Source: Cyprinodon diabolis
Taxonomy: Eukaryota; Chordata; Actinopteri; Cyprinodontiformes; Cyprinodontidae
Assembly (NCBI GenBank): GCA_030533445.1
Contig: CM060064.1
Coordinates: forward strand, 21,783,626 to 21,847,625
Reading direction: 5' to 3'
Length of the DNA stretch: 64,000 nucleotides
The stretch's first letter is position 1; every line of letters begins with the position of its first letter. The notes under the pieces are model-generated. The model was not told the DNA's origin, searched no databases, and worked only from the letters and a program-made list of their open reading frames with translations. The position numbers and the translations under genes are program-made. Shown here in pieces: positions 9,241 through 21,954 of this stretch.

Positions 9241-12196
9241 GTAAATCAGACACATACAAAGACTATTAAAGGTACAAACACAAACTAGAGCAAGCAAACT
9301 TTAGTTAAAAAAAAAAAAAAGGCCTTTCCATAAATGACTAAATTACAGTTTAAATTCCTAGAAATGTTTCATATAGTTCCTGAAAAGGGTGGTGGTAAAT
9401 TTAATTTGAGCCTCATGTAACATATGCAAGGATTTGACTGTTGTTAAGTTAAAGAGTCACCCAAAGAACTTTCATATTAACTGCAAACACCATAGTTTAG
9501 GTTTCAACAATCTGCCAACCTAAAATGCTGTCAATGTAAAATTGTATTCAATAATGTTAATGCAAAATGGATATTGTTAAAATCTGTACAACCAGTAAGT
9601 GCATTATCCTTACTTGGAAAAAAAAAAAATATCCCACAGTCCTATAATCTATCTGCTTTGGCAGATTATCTGGATAAAACAATTCCTTCCACACCATACA
9701 GAGCATCTGAAGCACAAAATGGATTCCTACAATGTGACAGTTCTGCCAGCTTTTCTTCAACAGTTCCAACAGATTTTTTTATACACAAACTGCAATTATA
9801 GTCATGCTTTCCACCTAATGAACCGGTTTAAACTGTATTATTCAATCAGACAATGACAACAATCAAGGCAAACCAGCAAAGGTATGATCTTGCTCAAACA
9901 GTGCCTGATGACATTACAAACTTGCTGATCAACAGATTGAGTTTGCTCAATGAAGACGAAATTATTTGAACTGAAGAGCTACACATAGATCTTTGATGAC
10001 TAAAACATGACTAGCCATGGGTTTGAGTTTTCATTAAGGAGACTAGACTAAAAAAATTAGCAGGTAGTCGGTCAGACATTTAAAATGCATCATTGTGCTA
10101 TAATCTGTAAGACAAGTTAAGCAGTATCAGCCGTGCTGCGTCTTGTGCTCCACCTGGCCTGCAGCAGTGTAGATTCTGCATTACCACAGATGGATCATAG
10201 AGGTAGCAGCAGGAGAGAAAATAACCTGGAATTGTCCGGTACTGCGCGCTAAAACTCTGATAAACTGTGCTTGTGCAGAAATGCATCTTTGCACGTGCGT
10301 AGCTCTGAGTCTGCGCTTTATGCTCTACACCAGGGGTAACCAATTAAAAATCAGCAGGGTCCAAATAAAGTAAAACAACAATTGAACGTCTGGAGACATT
10401 TTTAATTATAACCCGTTACTTTTAACAGAATTTAACACTGAAAGAAAATGGTGTTTGTGCATCCATGTTATACATTGAATTTTAAAATAAAAAATAGAAA
10501 TTTTTTCCAAAATTAAAGTGTTTTTTTAAGTAGAGAACAACAGTCATTCAGTTTGTTATACAGACAATTTCCTGATTCACATATTTTATAAAACACCTGA
10601 ACTGACAGTTTTCTCTCTTTTTTTATGGCATAATGAGAGAAGTGGACTTCAGGCTGCACTGCAATGCTTTTAAAACTGGGTTTGATTAGCAACAAAGCCA
10701 TTTTCGAGCACATATTAAGGTGCTAATTTTGAGCCTGGATCGGTATTTTTGATTATGTTCATGGTGGAGAATCTGCCTCACAGCAGTAGGTTGAGCCAAA
10801 CAAACTTTAAACGTGCAGGTTCCTCTTTGAGCACACAATTTTCACTTTACTGTCACCCGTTCACCACGGTTTTTCCACGAGTCACTTTCTCTGTTCTCTT
10901 TTTCTCATTGTCCTCTTTCCCACCACCTGGCTTGCCACAGGTTTGCCTGCTGTGTCTAAAAGCAGCTCGCAGCAGCAACCGAGACTGACAGATCATTGGC
11001 TAATTTGAATCACGTGTAGCATGGTCCCGGACGCTCTGGATGGCTTTACCGTAAAAACAGGAGTAGCAGCAGCACAACAACAACATGCGGTAACTTATAA
11101 ATTTTTCAATCAGGTTGGGTCCTGATTTGCCAGCAGGTGGGTCCGGATCCGGACCCTGGTCCGCTAATCCGTGACCTCTGTTGTTCACTAATGTTTCGCT
11201 CTCAGCATTATGGCCGTTCCTGCTCTTGCTATTTAATAAACTATATGGCTGACCATCCTCTGCCAAGTGTAAAAAATAATTTTGTCTAACTATTAAGATT
11301 TTATTTCTTCCAGCTAACAAGAGGCGATATTGTTAAGTGATACTAAACATTCTCTAATTTCTACCAAAAGGAATCCCTAAATTATATCCAAAGAAATTAT
11401 TTCATTGCATACTGTTTATTTTTGGATAAAGAGCGAGGTAAAAAGGTGCATAGATCTTTGAATATTTCCCCCTCCTTGTTCTTGTTGGATCTATTTAAAT
11501 ATGATGTAAATGTTTCCTTGTATTATTTCCTTTAAATATTTTAGTTAACATATTCATTCAGGTCTTGATTGCCATCGCTTTACAAGGAAATTAGGTAGGT
11601 TCTCTCTGTTTGTTGGTATTTAAATCTACTTTGACCCCTGAGCACCGGTAAAAAAAAAAAAAAGGGTAAATTGAAGAAATAAAGCCAAAATTGCCAAAGT
11701 AGAAAGAGCAATGTTTTTGTTCTTTGCTTTTATGGAGCAATGAAGATTTTATTGATCTGTGTGTAATGCACAACTCATATATCAGGAAGTGTTACTTTTG
11801 AACTGAAACCTTGTTTCTCTAAAACCATTCCTTTATTGTGCATTTTGTCAGCTTGTCTGCCTGCTATATTGACCAATATGATGTGTTGAACTAGATCTGC
11901 TATTTTCACAACTTTTGTTAGACACTTTATAAAGTAGGGCATTAATTCGTAAAAAAGTTTGAGTTCTATAAATCAAATTTTTCTGCCCAACAGCAATGCT
12001 GAACGACATGGCACCATTCTGTACCAAGAAATAGTATCTAGGCAAGAGCTGTTAGTCTGGTAAAGAATCCGGTTGTTATTAAAAATTGTAAAGGTTAACC
12101 TTTTTTTTTTGGCACGTAAAAATGACTACAACCTGTAGTTTTAGTCGAATAAAACTGAATAAAACTATCACTTATAGTAATGACTAAAATACAACT
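9241..12196. other. Presumed intron/intergenic DNA upstream of the zinc-finger gene
   Basis: No exon is recognised. A possible decayed hAT-like repeat runs about 10332-11156 (it starts CAGGGGTAACC and has a GC-rich GGATCCGGACCCTG near its end), but no target duplication was found. The remainder is AT-rich with homopolymer runs near 9309, 9619 and 11649. Confidence 0.4.
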
Positions 12197-12510
12197 AAAG
12201 GCCAATTTATGCTTGTGACGCTTAACCTCTGCAACAGTCAAATCTGTCTTTGCGTGACGATGCCCCCCGTGCAGAGGTTCTGCAACCGTTGCTGCGCACC
12301 TCAAAAAAGTCCTGACTACGCTTCGGACAGTTGCAAACCCATGGAGACTTCAAGCGGAAGTGCGCAGAAAAAAAGCAGCTGTGATTGGTCCTCGGTATGC
12401 CTTTCCGGCTGTCTGTGTGGTCCTCCACCGATTCGGTGCCGGGGCGCAGCATTTTTAAAAACCGAGGAACAACTACAATGGAATACTACAATGAAAGGTT
12501 AATTGGTCTT
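12197..12510. repeat. Possible truncated PIF/Harbinger-type repeat
   Basis: It begins GGCCAATTTATGCTTGTGAC, resembling a known teleost Harbinger MITE end, followed by a GC-richer non-coding body. The opposite end was not found. Low-confidence family guess. Confidence 0.25.
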
Positions 12511-12754
12511 TTTTGCCAACTCCATTAACGGAACCTGTTCCTCTTCAATGTCTAGCAGTTCTAGATCCATCTCCGTGACTGTGATATCTTGCAGACGCGC
12601 CATTGTTGTTTTGTCACCGGTGCCGCCGAAGTTCTCGGCAGTTCTCGAATAGGCTCCCCCTTGCTTAAAAAAAAAAAAAAAAAAAGAACGTTTACAAAAA
12701 ATCTCTTTGTGTAAACGTACGTTCAGACAATGAGAATATTTTAACCTAAACAGT

Positions 12755-13010
12755 TTAGAGATTGCCCCTTCCTCTTCCAACATGTCTATGCATTATCACA
12801 TAGAGCAAGCTCTTTAAAGACATGGATGAGAGTTTGATGTAAATGAGCCTGACTGGCCTGTACAAATTCTTGACCTCAACCTGGCAGAACATTTTGTAAT
12901 GAATTAAAGCAGAAACTAAGGGCTTCGCAAACATCAATCTATGACCTCACAAAGGCAATTTTTGAAGAATAGTGAAAAGAATTTAACATTAAAACACTCC
13001 AAACCTGCCT
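12755..13010 (+). pseudogene. Decayed Tc1 transposase fragment
   Basis: The plus strand encodes a degraded match to the region around the second and third catalytic residues of the element at 40761-42008 (CCCCTTCCTCTTCCAACATG, then ACATGGATGAGAG and CTTGACCTCAACC). Frameshifts and stops are present and no terminal repeat is seen. Confidence 0.7.
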
Positions 13011-13944
13011 TAAGTTGGAGGAGTTCATGGTTTGTACACGAAAAAGTGGAGAATGTAGCTGGAGATCTATAGATGGATCGGTGTAGTAATGCAGAACAGC
13101 ATATGCTGAGCTAAAAGGCCAAGCGCTATAGCTTAGCTTTTTAGCTCAGCTAAAGGCCAAGCCCCTGTTGTAGAGTCAGGTTTAGACCTCAGCTCCCCAA
13201 CCACTTCCATGCCCTCAGCTCTGAGGTATCCACATTCCTACATTTACCAATGATCATATTTTTGTCATGACCAAAATAAAGAGCAGATAAAATGTGTTGG
13301 TTGGGCACCCCTTAAGGCATGTTCATCACGTGATCATCATGTTATCCCTATCTAAATGTTCTCATGTTCAGGAGCAACTAAACGGTGAACGATGCAAAGG
13401 ACACACTTTGATGGCATAATTGTTAATAACACGAAAGCTGCAGCTCAAGTACAGGTATGGTGATGCAGGAAGAATGCTACAAAGCAATATTTGAAGAAGT
13501 CTAAAAACCATAACTTCTGTCAATTTTCCTAACATTAAGAAATCGGGGGCTGGATGCGGTCGTGACCTGGTGCTCAGTAGCACAGCATCCAAGGTGTTTG
13601 ATCTACCTCTCTAAAGCTGCAGAGCAGCTCCTGGAACAGGTGGTCGTACCAGCCAAACTGAGAGCTGATCTGACACCGTTTTTCAGCTTTTATATTACAT
13701 ACAACATAAAGACTAACTCTCAGTGAGCTAAACAGACAAGAGGAACCAGAGTTATACCATATTCTATGGCCAACCATGTATGTTGACATATATAGGACAC
13801 ATAAGCTAATGCTGCACTGGTAAGCAGTACATCCTGCTCTGCTTGATGATGCATGAAAAAAAGATGAAAAAAAATGGGTTTGATGTGATTGCACCTTTGG
13901 AGATGTGAGGTGCTCAGGCATCTGGGTTTAGAGTAGACCTGCTT
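13011..13944. other. Intergenic DNA, short internal duplication only
   Basis: No gene recognised. Near 13105-13165 the motif AGCTAAAAGGCCAAGC recurs as AGCTAAAGGCCAAGC around a short palindrome. Confidence 0.4.
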
Positions 13945-14090
13945 CTCCACCACATCGAGAAAAGCCAGTTTAGGCATCTATTTTGGATGCCTTTTGGATG
14001 GCTCAATTGGTAGGTTTTCCAGACATGTCCAACAGGGAGGGGACAAATGGCACACTGGAGAGACTAATGATTTAGACAAACTGCAGCTCT
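13945..14090 (+). pseudogene. LINE C-terminal fragment (decayed)
   Basis: Translation of 13945 onwards gives HIEKSQFRHLFWMPFGW followed by VFQTCPTGR. This resembles the well-known C-terminal region of a dispersed fish non-LTR element (HIE..Q.RWLGH..RMP, then EVF.ACPTGR). Stops interrupt it. The clade is not assigned. Confidence 0.4.
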
Positions 14091-14769
14091 TCCACTGTTC
14101 CCATCTCCTATTCCTTCACCTTTCACAGGGACAACAGTAGAACAGAAGAACCCAATCATTGGTAGGAAAGGAATCCCAGACTGCTATGATGAATCCAGAC
14201 AATCTTTAGCCCCTATAGATGTCATTACGCAATGTACATGCACATGGATGCAAATTGGGACCTACAACCTTCTGAAAAGGACTACAAAAAACAATGTACC
14301 ATGCAGCTGAAGCTCTACATTATTATATCCATGACCTACAAAGGTGTCTAAATGTGCATGTGCCACAAAGATTACATGTCAGGAAACTGTATTTTTTCTA
14401 AACCCTGTGAGGTGGGCTATGTCTTTATGATCTGTCAGACAACGGATAATGAGCAACCGATTAGGTCTTTCATCTACCCTGGGAACATCTTGATGTTTCA
14501 CTAGAAAAGCTGGAGGAGCCTTCTAGGCAGTTTATGTCAAGTCTGTCAACCCCTGAACCGGTCCAGAATAAGCACAAGAAAACAAGTACGAGTACCGGCA
14601 CATCCTAAGCCTTATGGACAGCATTCACTGACGAATTGCAGCACCAAGGTACAGACCGATGCCACATTAAGTGAACAGGATGTCACTTAATTTCAATATA
14701 CTGTTTAATTTGCTTTGTATATCAATTTATAATGACCACCATTTTTGAATATGGATGTTTACCTCCCAG

Positions 14770-14923
14770 TAAAGAAAGCTCTGAAGCGAAAACACTTCCT
14801 CAGGAGAATGAGGCAGGAGGAAATTCCCCTCCTCCACCCTCACAACAGCAGTCTTCTGACAAGCTGCTTCCCATCTTGGCAACAGAAACTGCAGGATACC
14901 TGACAGGAGGACTGCAACGATTG
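14770..14923 (+). CDS. Possible isolated coding exon (unrecognised)
   Basis: The segment is bounded by an acceptor-like TTTACCTCCCAG/T and a strong donor TTG/GTAAGG. One frame is open across it, giving KESSEAKTLPQENEAG, a short Pro/Gln/Ser-rich part, then LLPILATETAGYLTGGLQRL. Composition is more GC-rich and codon-like than the flanks. No partner exon was recognised, so this may equally be a repeat or chance. The product is unknown. Confidence 0.25.
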
Positions 14924-16178
14924 GTAAGGACACCTTAGAGAGTCATCCGGCCTCATCCCCTTTGGCGGAGACCATTTTCAGTGCAAGACACAATGAGCAA
15001 GCCTACTGTATCAATTCAGACCCAGACTACGACTAAATCTACCATCTGGAAGCAGATATCACTCGACTGAATCGACAACAGCTAGAATATGGAGAAAGCT
15101 TCATGCAACCCTAAATAAAGCTGCTAAAACAACATCTAAATAATGAAGACAAAGATTTAAAGACTACACTACTTTTCTTTTTTCAATTTTTATTATTCAA
15201 TAAAGTAAGACCTCCGTTGATTTTATGGCAATTTCCCAACCTATTTAAAGCCACCAAAGCAAGTTGGTATGATACCATGCTTTTGTTTTTTCTTCATGAT
15301 TCATTCTCATTGAAAATAAAAAAATTTAAAAGAAATCGCCTAAAACTTCTATATTTTGCCTTGACGATGAATACATGTAGCTCCACCTTAAAGGTTTATT
15401 ATACAAACACTTGATGAAAATAATAAATTATATCATTAAGGGTTTCTTTAAAAATTCTGGAGAAATGTAATCATGCCCTACAATCGTAGTTCACTGAAAA
15501 TCTTTCATGTTTTTCCTTATTTTACTTATGGAGCTGCTTTAATGCATGGCATCAGAGCTCCAAAATTATATCAAACATATCAACATAGTAATTTAGATAT
15601 GTGTAACATGAATATCACAAAGGACTTTTAGCAATGTTTCAACTGTTGGATAAAACATCCCAATACTATGGTGACTTAAAACCCATCAGCACTGATAGAC
15701 GGAGATGCCTTTATAACACACCTCTACTGACAAACTCAATACGTAGCTGGAGTCATTTAATTCTGTTGGTGTTTTAAACATAAATATACATGAACATTTA
15801 CCCATATCGGCTTAGTCTTCCTTTTTTAAATATTTTCTGTATCTTTTCATGCATCTGCACGCTTATTTTCTCTAGTTTTACTTTGCTGCTAATGCGCCTA
15901 AATTTCCTCATTCCGGGAGAATAAAGGGTGATTCTATTCTATAAACTTGGATTTTTGAGGCCAATGTTATATGTTAAACATTGTTGAGGCAGCAGGTGAG
16001 CACGTCATACAGAACAAAAATTACTTTTTCCAAAATAATTAGGGTCTGAGAGGGATAGTAGAAGAAGGAAAAACACAAAAATAGGCACATTTTTATATTC
16101 ATCTGCATAATTCCAATCCCAAAATGCCTCACAAGAATCTGATCTGAATATAAACCATAGTTGTCCACCAAAACAAAG
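14924..16178. other. Intergenic DNA without recognised features
   Basis: After the candidate exon the sequence stays moderately GC-rich to about 15110, where an AATAAA occurs (near 15112), then becomes AT-rich with no domain-bearing frame. Confidence 0.4.
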
Positions 16179-16186
16179 GTCCACAA

Positions 16187-17125
16187 TAGGGCTGGGCGAT
16201 ATAGAAAAAAAGCTTATCGATAAAAAAAAATGCATATTGATCGATATCGATAATTATTGAAAAGATTTGAAACCATATTTTATGTGCAGGTCTGCCTGGA
16301 CTTTTTATGATATTGCTAAATGATTTAATTTTAATAAAGAACACAAACACAGACTTCCAAATTAAATATTTATTTAACCAACTTTTTTAACCATAACAGA
16401 ATTGTTTTAAAGAAAAATAACTTAAAAGACCTGAGTTATGTTATTAAATACTGACAAAGAATAAACTAAAGTGACCAAAATAAATATAACAAACAAACCT
16501 GGTTCAGCTTAGTTTCCTGCTTTAACCTGAGTAATTACTTTGAAGTTTCTGGCCCCTCAGCATTTTTCTCTCAATTGTTAGAACTACGTGGGAAACTGCC
16601 CAGAACTGAAAATATATATATATTTTCCCGAAATTCCTGAAGATTCCTCGGAGGAGAGCCGCGCTGTGGTCTACACAGCTCGTACTCCAGCAGGTGTGAG
16701 TGGCTGAGATGATAAAAAAAAAAGTTGGTTGTGTTATCAGACTTGGTTTTCACTGGTTCCCTACACATTTTACAGATGACTGTGGTTTGTTTTTTGTCCG
16801 ACTTGCCATAACCGAAATACTGCCAAACTGGCGAACTACAAAAACCCTTCTTTGGAACAATTTCCTCCGCCTCTCCTTGCTGCGACATCTTCATGTGCTC
16901 TGTGTTGTGGTTTGAGAGGGCGGCGCTTTGTGACGCCATGCCTGGGTCCGCGATTGTGATTGGTTGGGAGGAAGTAGTGACTAGCATAAACCTACATGCT
17001 AGGCTACAATGAGAAGGAAGGAAAACTGCGTTTCTTTATCGAACTTTTATCGAGCCTTTTTTTTTCTATTGCGCCACACGTCTATCGATCGATATATATC
17101 GTTATTGAATTATCGCCCAGCCCTA
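16187..17125 (-). mobile_element. hAT non-autonomous element with BED finger (copy 1)
   Basis: The ends are TAGGGCTGGGCGATATAG (16187) and TATCGCCCAGCCCTA (ending 17125), inverted repeats typical of hAT. The flanks are GTCCACAA (16179-16186) and GTCCAAAA (17126-17133), an 8-bp target duplication with one mismatch. Length is 939 bp. It encodes only an N-terminal BED finger, with no catalytic domain. Related copies lie at 53018-54098 and 57346-58316. Confidence 0.85.
16571..16987 (-). CDS. BED-type zinc-finger fragment of a hAT transposase
   Basis: An open frame of 138 aa inside the hAT element. Residues about 50-102 match a BED finger: an aromatic start (VWQYFGYG), CKMC, then HLSHSH, preceded by a Gln/Glu-rich N-terminus. 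In full-length hAT transposases this domain binds DNA at the element ends. The RNase H-like catalytic part is absent. The last 30 residues read into non-coding element DNA. The frame is preserved here but broken in the two sibling copies. It could yield a competing DNA-binding protein, but it may simply be a remnant exon. Confidence 0.6.
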   Translation of the reverse strand: MLVTTSSQPITIADPGMASQSAALSNHNTEHMKMSQQGEAEEIVPKKGFCSSPVWQYFGYGKSDKKQTTVICKMCREPVKTKSDNTTNFFFYHLSHSHLLEYELCRPQRGSPPRNLQEFRENIYIFSVLGSFPRSSNN

Positions 17126-17133
17126 GTCCAAAA

Positions 17134-19589
17134 CCATATGTATGAATCCCTAATATCTGTAATTAGAGGGTTGCTGATGGGAGCAATGACAGCATTTATT
17201 GATTAAAGGAAAGAGTGGTATATTTTGAGCAACTTTGTAGTTTATATTTGAGAAGTATCTAAACATGCTTAAAAATTATCTGAAAAGGAGGAATAACAAA
17301 AAAAAAAAAGATTCTTATTTTTTCATTACTCCTGGAGGAAGTCACTGCGATGCTGTGTTGGTTTTAAATATATAAAGAAAGGTAAAAAAAAAAAAGATTT
17401 TATATAATTAGTGTTGACAGTTCTTTTAATGATATGAATTATTTTCAGATCAAGCAGAGAGAAGAAAAAAAAAGATTCTGGTATAGAAGAAATAGAAAAC
17501 CACCATTTTAGATTTTCTGTAACAAAGACCTGTCGTCCAATTCTGAGTCTATACAGAAAACAAACAATATTAAGTTAAAGTAGAAGTTTGAATGAGTCAG
17601 AAGATAAAGGAATCACAGGTTTATATCAAACGGGTAATCAAAGTATGGTTTTCTTCCTAACACTTGTCTTATAATTAAATGCAGAACAAAAATGCAGATA
17701 GTCAGGAACCTCTGGATATGCAAATCAATATTTTAGGGCTAGGGTTAACAAAACAGGACCCAGTTTGTAAAAGCTCTAACACAAACACAAAAAAGGATTT
17801 TTTTTTTTCAACTAAAAATTCCTACTTTATCGCTTAGCAAATGCATCACCTTCATTTCGTTTTGTATTTGGTAAACTACCAACTTATGTTAACAACATAT
17901 TTGCAAACAAAATTGCCCATACTGGGACAAATAAAAGCTACTGAACTGAACATATATTTGCTTTATTTTAGGTTGAATTACAAACAACTATCTCCATCTT
18001 TGAACCTACAGAACATATTTTCCTTTGTCTTTTAAATTATATTACTGATAAAAGAAATATATCTGCATGGTTTACACACATTACAGAACAATCTGTAATC
18101 ACCCGTTGTAGAAAGACTAATCTGTGTCTCTGAGTGAAAGCCTGATCAGTGCATTGCTACAGAAATAAGCATGGAAAAGCTCAGACATAAAATAATAAAA
18201 GGGTATAAATGTTGGCCTAAATGTAAAGAATCACCTTTAAGCAATGAGTTGAGAACATGTAAACTATCCAAACATCTGAAGTTAAAGAAGCATTAAGGAG
18301 TTTTCTAATGATACTGCCACCTGTGGCCAAAAGACAAAACTGCAGCTCTCTTCTGCTCCTATGTAATAGCTCAAACTTAACCTTATTTTTTTTTTACTTT
18401 TTCACCCTACGTTGAGTTGCCATTGGTATTGGAGTTGAGCTGGATGCTCAAAATCCATCTTTAACATCTTTGAACATGGACGCGCATCTACAAAGAAGTA
18501 CGGGACAATTAATCCAAAGTAAATTAGGAGAAAACAGGCTACAGGTTTATAGATGCATCTGCACTGATGTGTCAATCTGCTCATCAAAATGTGTTTTAAT
18601 TGTAAAGGGTAAAATAGAATAGTAATTTACAGATATGTTTCGGAAAAAAATTACAAAATGTCTCAAAGGGTTTATCTCTGAAACTAGTCTTGGAAATAAC
18701 GATAAAACAAAACTGCTGGTTCTGAACAACTGAACGATATAGACGCCTGCCAGAGGAAGAATACATCTGCAAGTCATGTAAATCAGATGATGGTCATTAA
18801 CCCTCTGCATAAAGTGCATCTTAACACTTAAATGACTTTCAATATATGGATTAAGTAAAAAAAAGGAATCTTAAAACTAGATTAGGTCAATGATGTAACC
18901 AGAGTGCAGCCCAGATCTCAGTGTATATCTAAGGTGAAATACAATTCTAGAAAAGAAGCTAGTCTGGAAATTGTCTATATGAGAAAGGAGGAATCTGATG
19001 GAGGACATTGTTTAGTTGGAGAAATCAATATTTTTCACAATTACAGCTGTCAAAAAGGCCAAAGGAGATCCAAAAAGCGACCAATTCTTTGATACGTCTT
19101 CTGTAAAACATGATTTTCTTTTAAATATTTTGGCAAAAAGTGAAAATGACTGCTAAGAGCATGAATATATTTTTTTATTTAGGGGTTCTACTAAGGATGT
19201 GTGAAGTCTTAAGATATTAAAACAAACTCTGAGGGATTAACAGAGCTAAGTAAAGTGAAATGATGCTGCTTCTACATTTGTCTAGACTGCTAGGAGAGCT
19301 GCATTCACTGTACCTCAAGGTGAGCAATTTAATTCTTTTTCTATTGCATTTTACTTTTCCTGTTAAGAACCAACACTTAACTGTTTTATCTTCACTCAAT
19401 AATTTAAAGAAACAGTATATCATCTCATTTTTAAAATTTGCTTAATCTCTTATGATCTTTGAATAGAAAAGTTCAAAGTTGCAACCAACTCCAACTATCT
19501 TTTTATCTTTTTACATTTACAAAAAGGATCATTAACGATTTGTAAGTTTAAACCTTGGTTTAAATCTGTGTGTTAGAACTTCAACAAGT
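17134..19589. other. Intergenic DNA without recognised genes
   Basis: AT-rich with many poly-A tracts (17300, 17390, 17470). Short frames have no domains. No repeat ends were recognised. Confidence 0.45.
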
Positions 19590-19597
19590 AATGCATT

Positions 19598-20666
19598 TAG
19601 GGCTGGTTATTGTTAAAAAAATTTCGGTTCCGATACCGATACCTTCACTTCGATACCGGTTCCTGAACGCTACTTTTTTCGATACCAGTCTTATAATATC
19701 AATTCGAAGAAAAAGAAAATTACACAACATAAAAAAGTACAAATCTTGAGTTTTATTTTAAGCTCTGATTTTTCCATTTACATTTTTCCTTTTACATAAA
19801 AAAAAAAAAAATCAGTGTCTAATATTCACTGTTACATTGTGAGGACCTTTTTACTTAGCAGTTTTCCTTTAGAAAAATTACCATGTCTGACAAACAAGCC
19901 CGTTGAATGGGATCCTACTGACAGCGCACCGCTGGTATGTGGGGGTCTGAGCGGCTCCGACAGAAATATTGGAAAGCAGGATGAACTGACTGCACTGATT
20001 AAGTTTTCAGGTGGATTTTTCCACTTAAAAACATGATAAAACTACTTTATTCCCACTGATCACAGCAAATATAGCTGCAAGGCAAATAAAGGGTAGTGAA
20101 GCTCCGCCCAACGCGCGTCAGACACACTTTTGCACCGCGCAGCCAGAGCAGCAAAGCTTCTTCAGCCGCGCGTCAGAAGCTGGTACAAGCAGCAAAAAAG
20201 GAAGCAGCAGACGGGATTTTGCTGCTCCTGCTGCGTCCAGTTTGAAAGCAGAATGATTCACTCCGCTCTGGCTTTGCTCTGCCCACGGGCTGCTGAGAGG
20301 AGGATGGTCGCGCTGGCTGCGGTCCGCTCTTCTTGCAGTCAAACTGCTCTTAAATTGTTTACGTGCACGATGTATTGCATTGCGCACTATTGGCATCAGT
20401 GTTAATAAAGTGAAGCCGCACTTTTGACCTGGGGGGCATTTTAAAGGGGTTCCACGACACTCGCAACCAGTTCACAACAGATACACATGAACCCTGGCTG
20501 TAGGCGTGTCCACCTGTGTATTTTTCCTGAATGACGCAATCACGTTAAGTGTTACAGCCAATCACCGAAACTTGGTACCGAAAGACGAGGCATGTTTCGA
20601 TACTCTGTAGAACCGAAGCATTTCGGTGGGTACCATAAAAGAACCGAAGTTCGGTACCCAGCCCTA
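19598..20666. mobile_element. hAT-like non-autonomous element with perfect 8-bp target duplication
   Basis: The ends are TAGGGCTGG at 19598 and CCCAGCCCTA ending 20666. Both flanks are AATGCATT (19590-19597, 20667-20674). Length is 1069 bp. Near both ends it has the FTTCGGTACC/GGTACC-type (degenerate TTCGGTTCC, TTCGGTACC) inverted stretch. The core (about 19960-20240) is shared with the element at 33741-34282: same order of the GAAGTTTTCAGGTGGATTT-like, CACTTAAAAACAT and AGCTCCGCCCAACGCGC blocks. No transposase frame is present. Confidence 0.85.
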
Positions 20667-20674
20667 AATGCATT

Positions 20675-21543
20675 ATGGGAAATGAAAGGAAAATTATGCA
20701 CAATTTTCAACTAGAAATAAACCTGTAAAAATATGTCCATTTGCATTTAGCTTCACTGAATTAATAATTTGTAAAAGTGAAGTCTCCAAATCTGTTTTTT
20801 TTATTTGTTATGATGGAATGGAGACATTATAAAGACTCATATTTATCATTTTATAACTAAACCCTGCACAGACAGTTTGGTTATTTTTTCATTTGTTCAA
20901 TAATATTCATGAACAACCTTTGAAGCTTTTAGTGAGATTATATCAAACAAACATAATTAACTTAAAAAGCAACTGTAAGGCATTTCACTCCATTGAATAA
21001 TATGTAAATTACACCTTTAAGAATTTCATTTAAAACCCCATACATCATTGTTCTTCCACCTCACAGTTAGGGTACAATTATATGTTGGTTTGATAAATAA
21101 AACCCCAATATCTTGTCTTATTTAGACAGACATGGGCTAAGGGATAAAATGATAGCAAAATAATACAAGTTAAATGAAATTAACACATTTAGGATAAAAA
21201 ACAACAACTAAAAACCGATTTGAAGCCTGAAAGACGTCAAGCACTTACAATAAAAGCGAATTTAGCTCAAATAGTATGCAAACATGCATATTTTATGATT
21301 TGTTGTTTATATATTTATGCTAGTTAAGCAGAAAAACAACAACACAGCGTGTTCGCATAACAAACAGTAGCAAGGTTAGCTAGCCAATGAAGGTAAAACC
21401 AAGGAGGACCAAGGTAAAAAAAAAACGGGTTACTATGGGTACGTTTGAACCTACCGCTAAATATGAGTGCTAATATTATTGCTGGGTAGTCCAACTTTAA
21501 GTTTTAAGAGCTGCTTAAAAGCACCCAGTTAATCTGCGAAGGT
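20675..21543. other. Intergenic DNA without recognised genes
   Basis: AT-rich, no domain-bearing frame, no repeat ends seen. Confidence 0.45.
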
Positions 21544-21944
21544 TGCTTCGGTTAGCATCTAGCCTTGCGCTAGGTTGTCCTCCAAGACCTGAGAGAGCAG
21601 GCTAAGCATGGAGAGGGCTGGCTGACCACATTCAGGCCTGAGAGGGACGACCAACCAGCGCCTATGGAGCAGCATGAGGCAACTAAACACCCGTTTGCAA
21701 TCAAACATACTCACCAACTACTGCAGAAGGACTATTTTCTGTCGAAAACCCACTACAAAGGCGGCGAGGGAAGGGAGCAACTGGCTCGGCAGACATCTGT
21801 GCATGGAAAGCCAGGAGTCTCTGGGGAGGAACCGGGACTCTGGCTGCAGGGCTGTGAGCTGAACCGATGCTGGAAGATCACTGAGCCTGGAGCCCACGCT
21901 ACGCTGCTCCTGCAGAGCATAAAAGGCGCGGATTGCTGCGCTCA

Positions 21945-21954
21945 GCGCATGCGC
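21945..21954. promoter_or_regulatory. NRF1-like palindrome in a GC-rich island
   Basis: GCGCATGCGC, followed by ACTGGG, is a perfect match to the NRF1 palindrome. It sits in a CpG-richer stretch (about 21750-22010) unlike its flanks. This could be the promoter and 5' exon of a neighbouring gene, for example the minus-strand zinc-finger gene whose coding exon needs an upstream exon. No link was shown and chance is possible. Confidence 0.25.

Noticed and set aside
16187..17125. A host ZBED gene
   Set aside because: The BED frame sits within a hAT element with a target duplication, and sibling copies are broken; no catalytic or downstream exon.
20118..20405. Overlapping 91-92-aa frames on both strands
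   Set aside because: They lie inside the GC-rich core of a non-coding hAT element; no domain.
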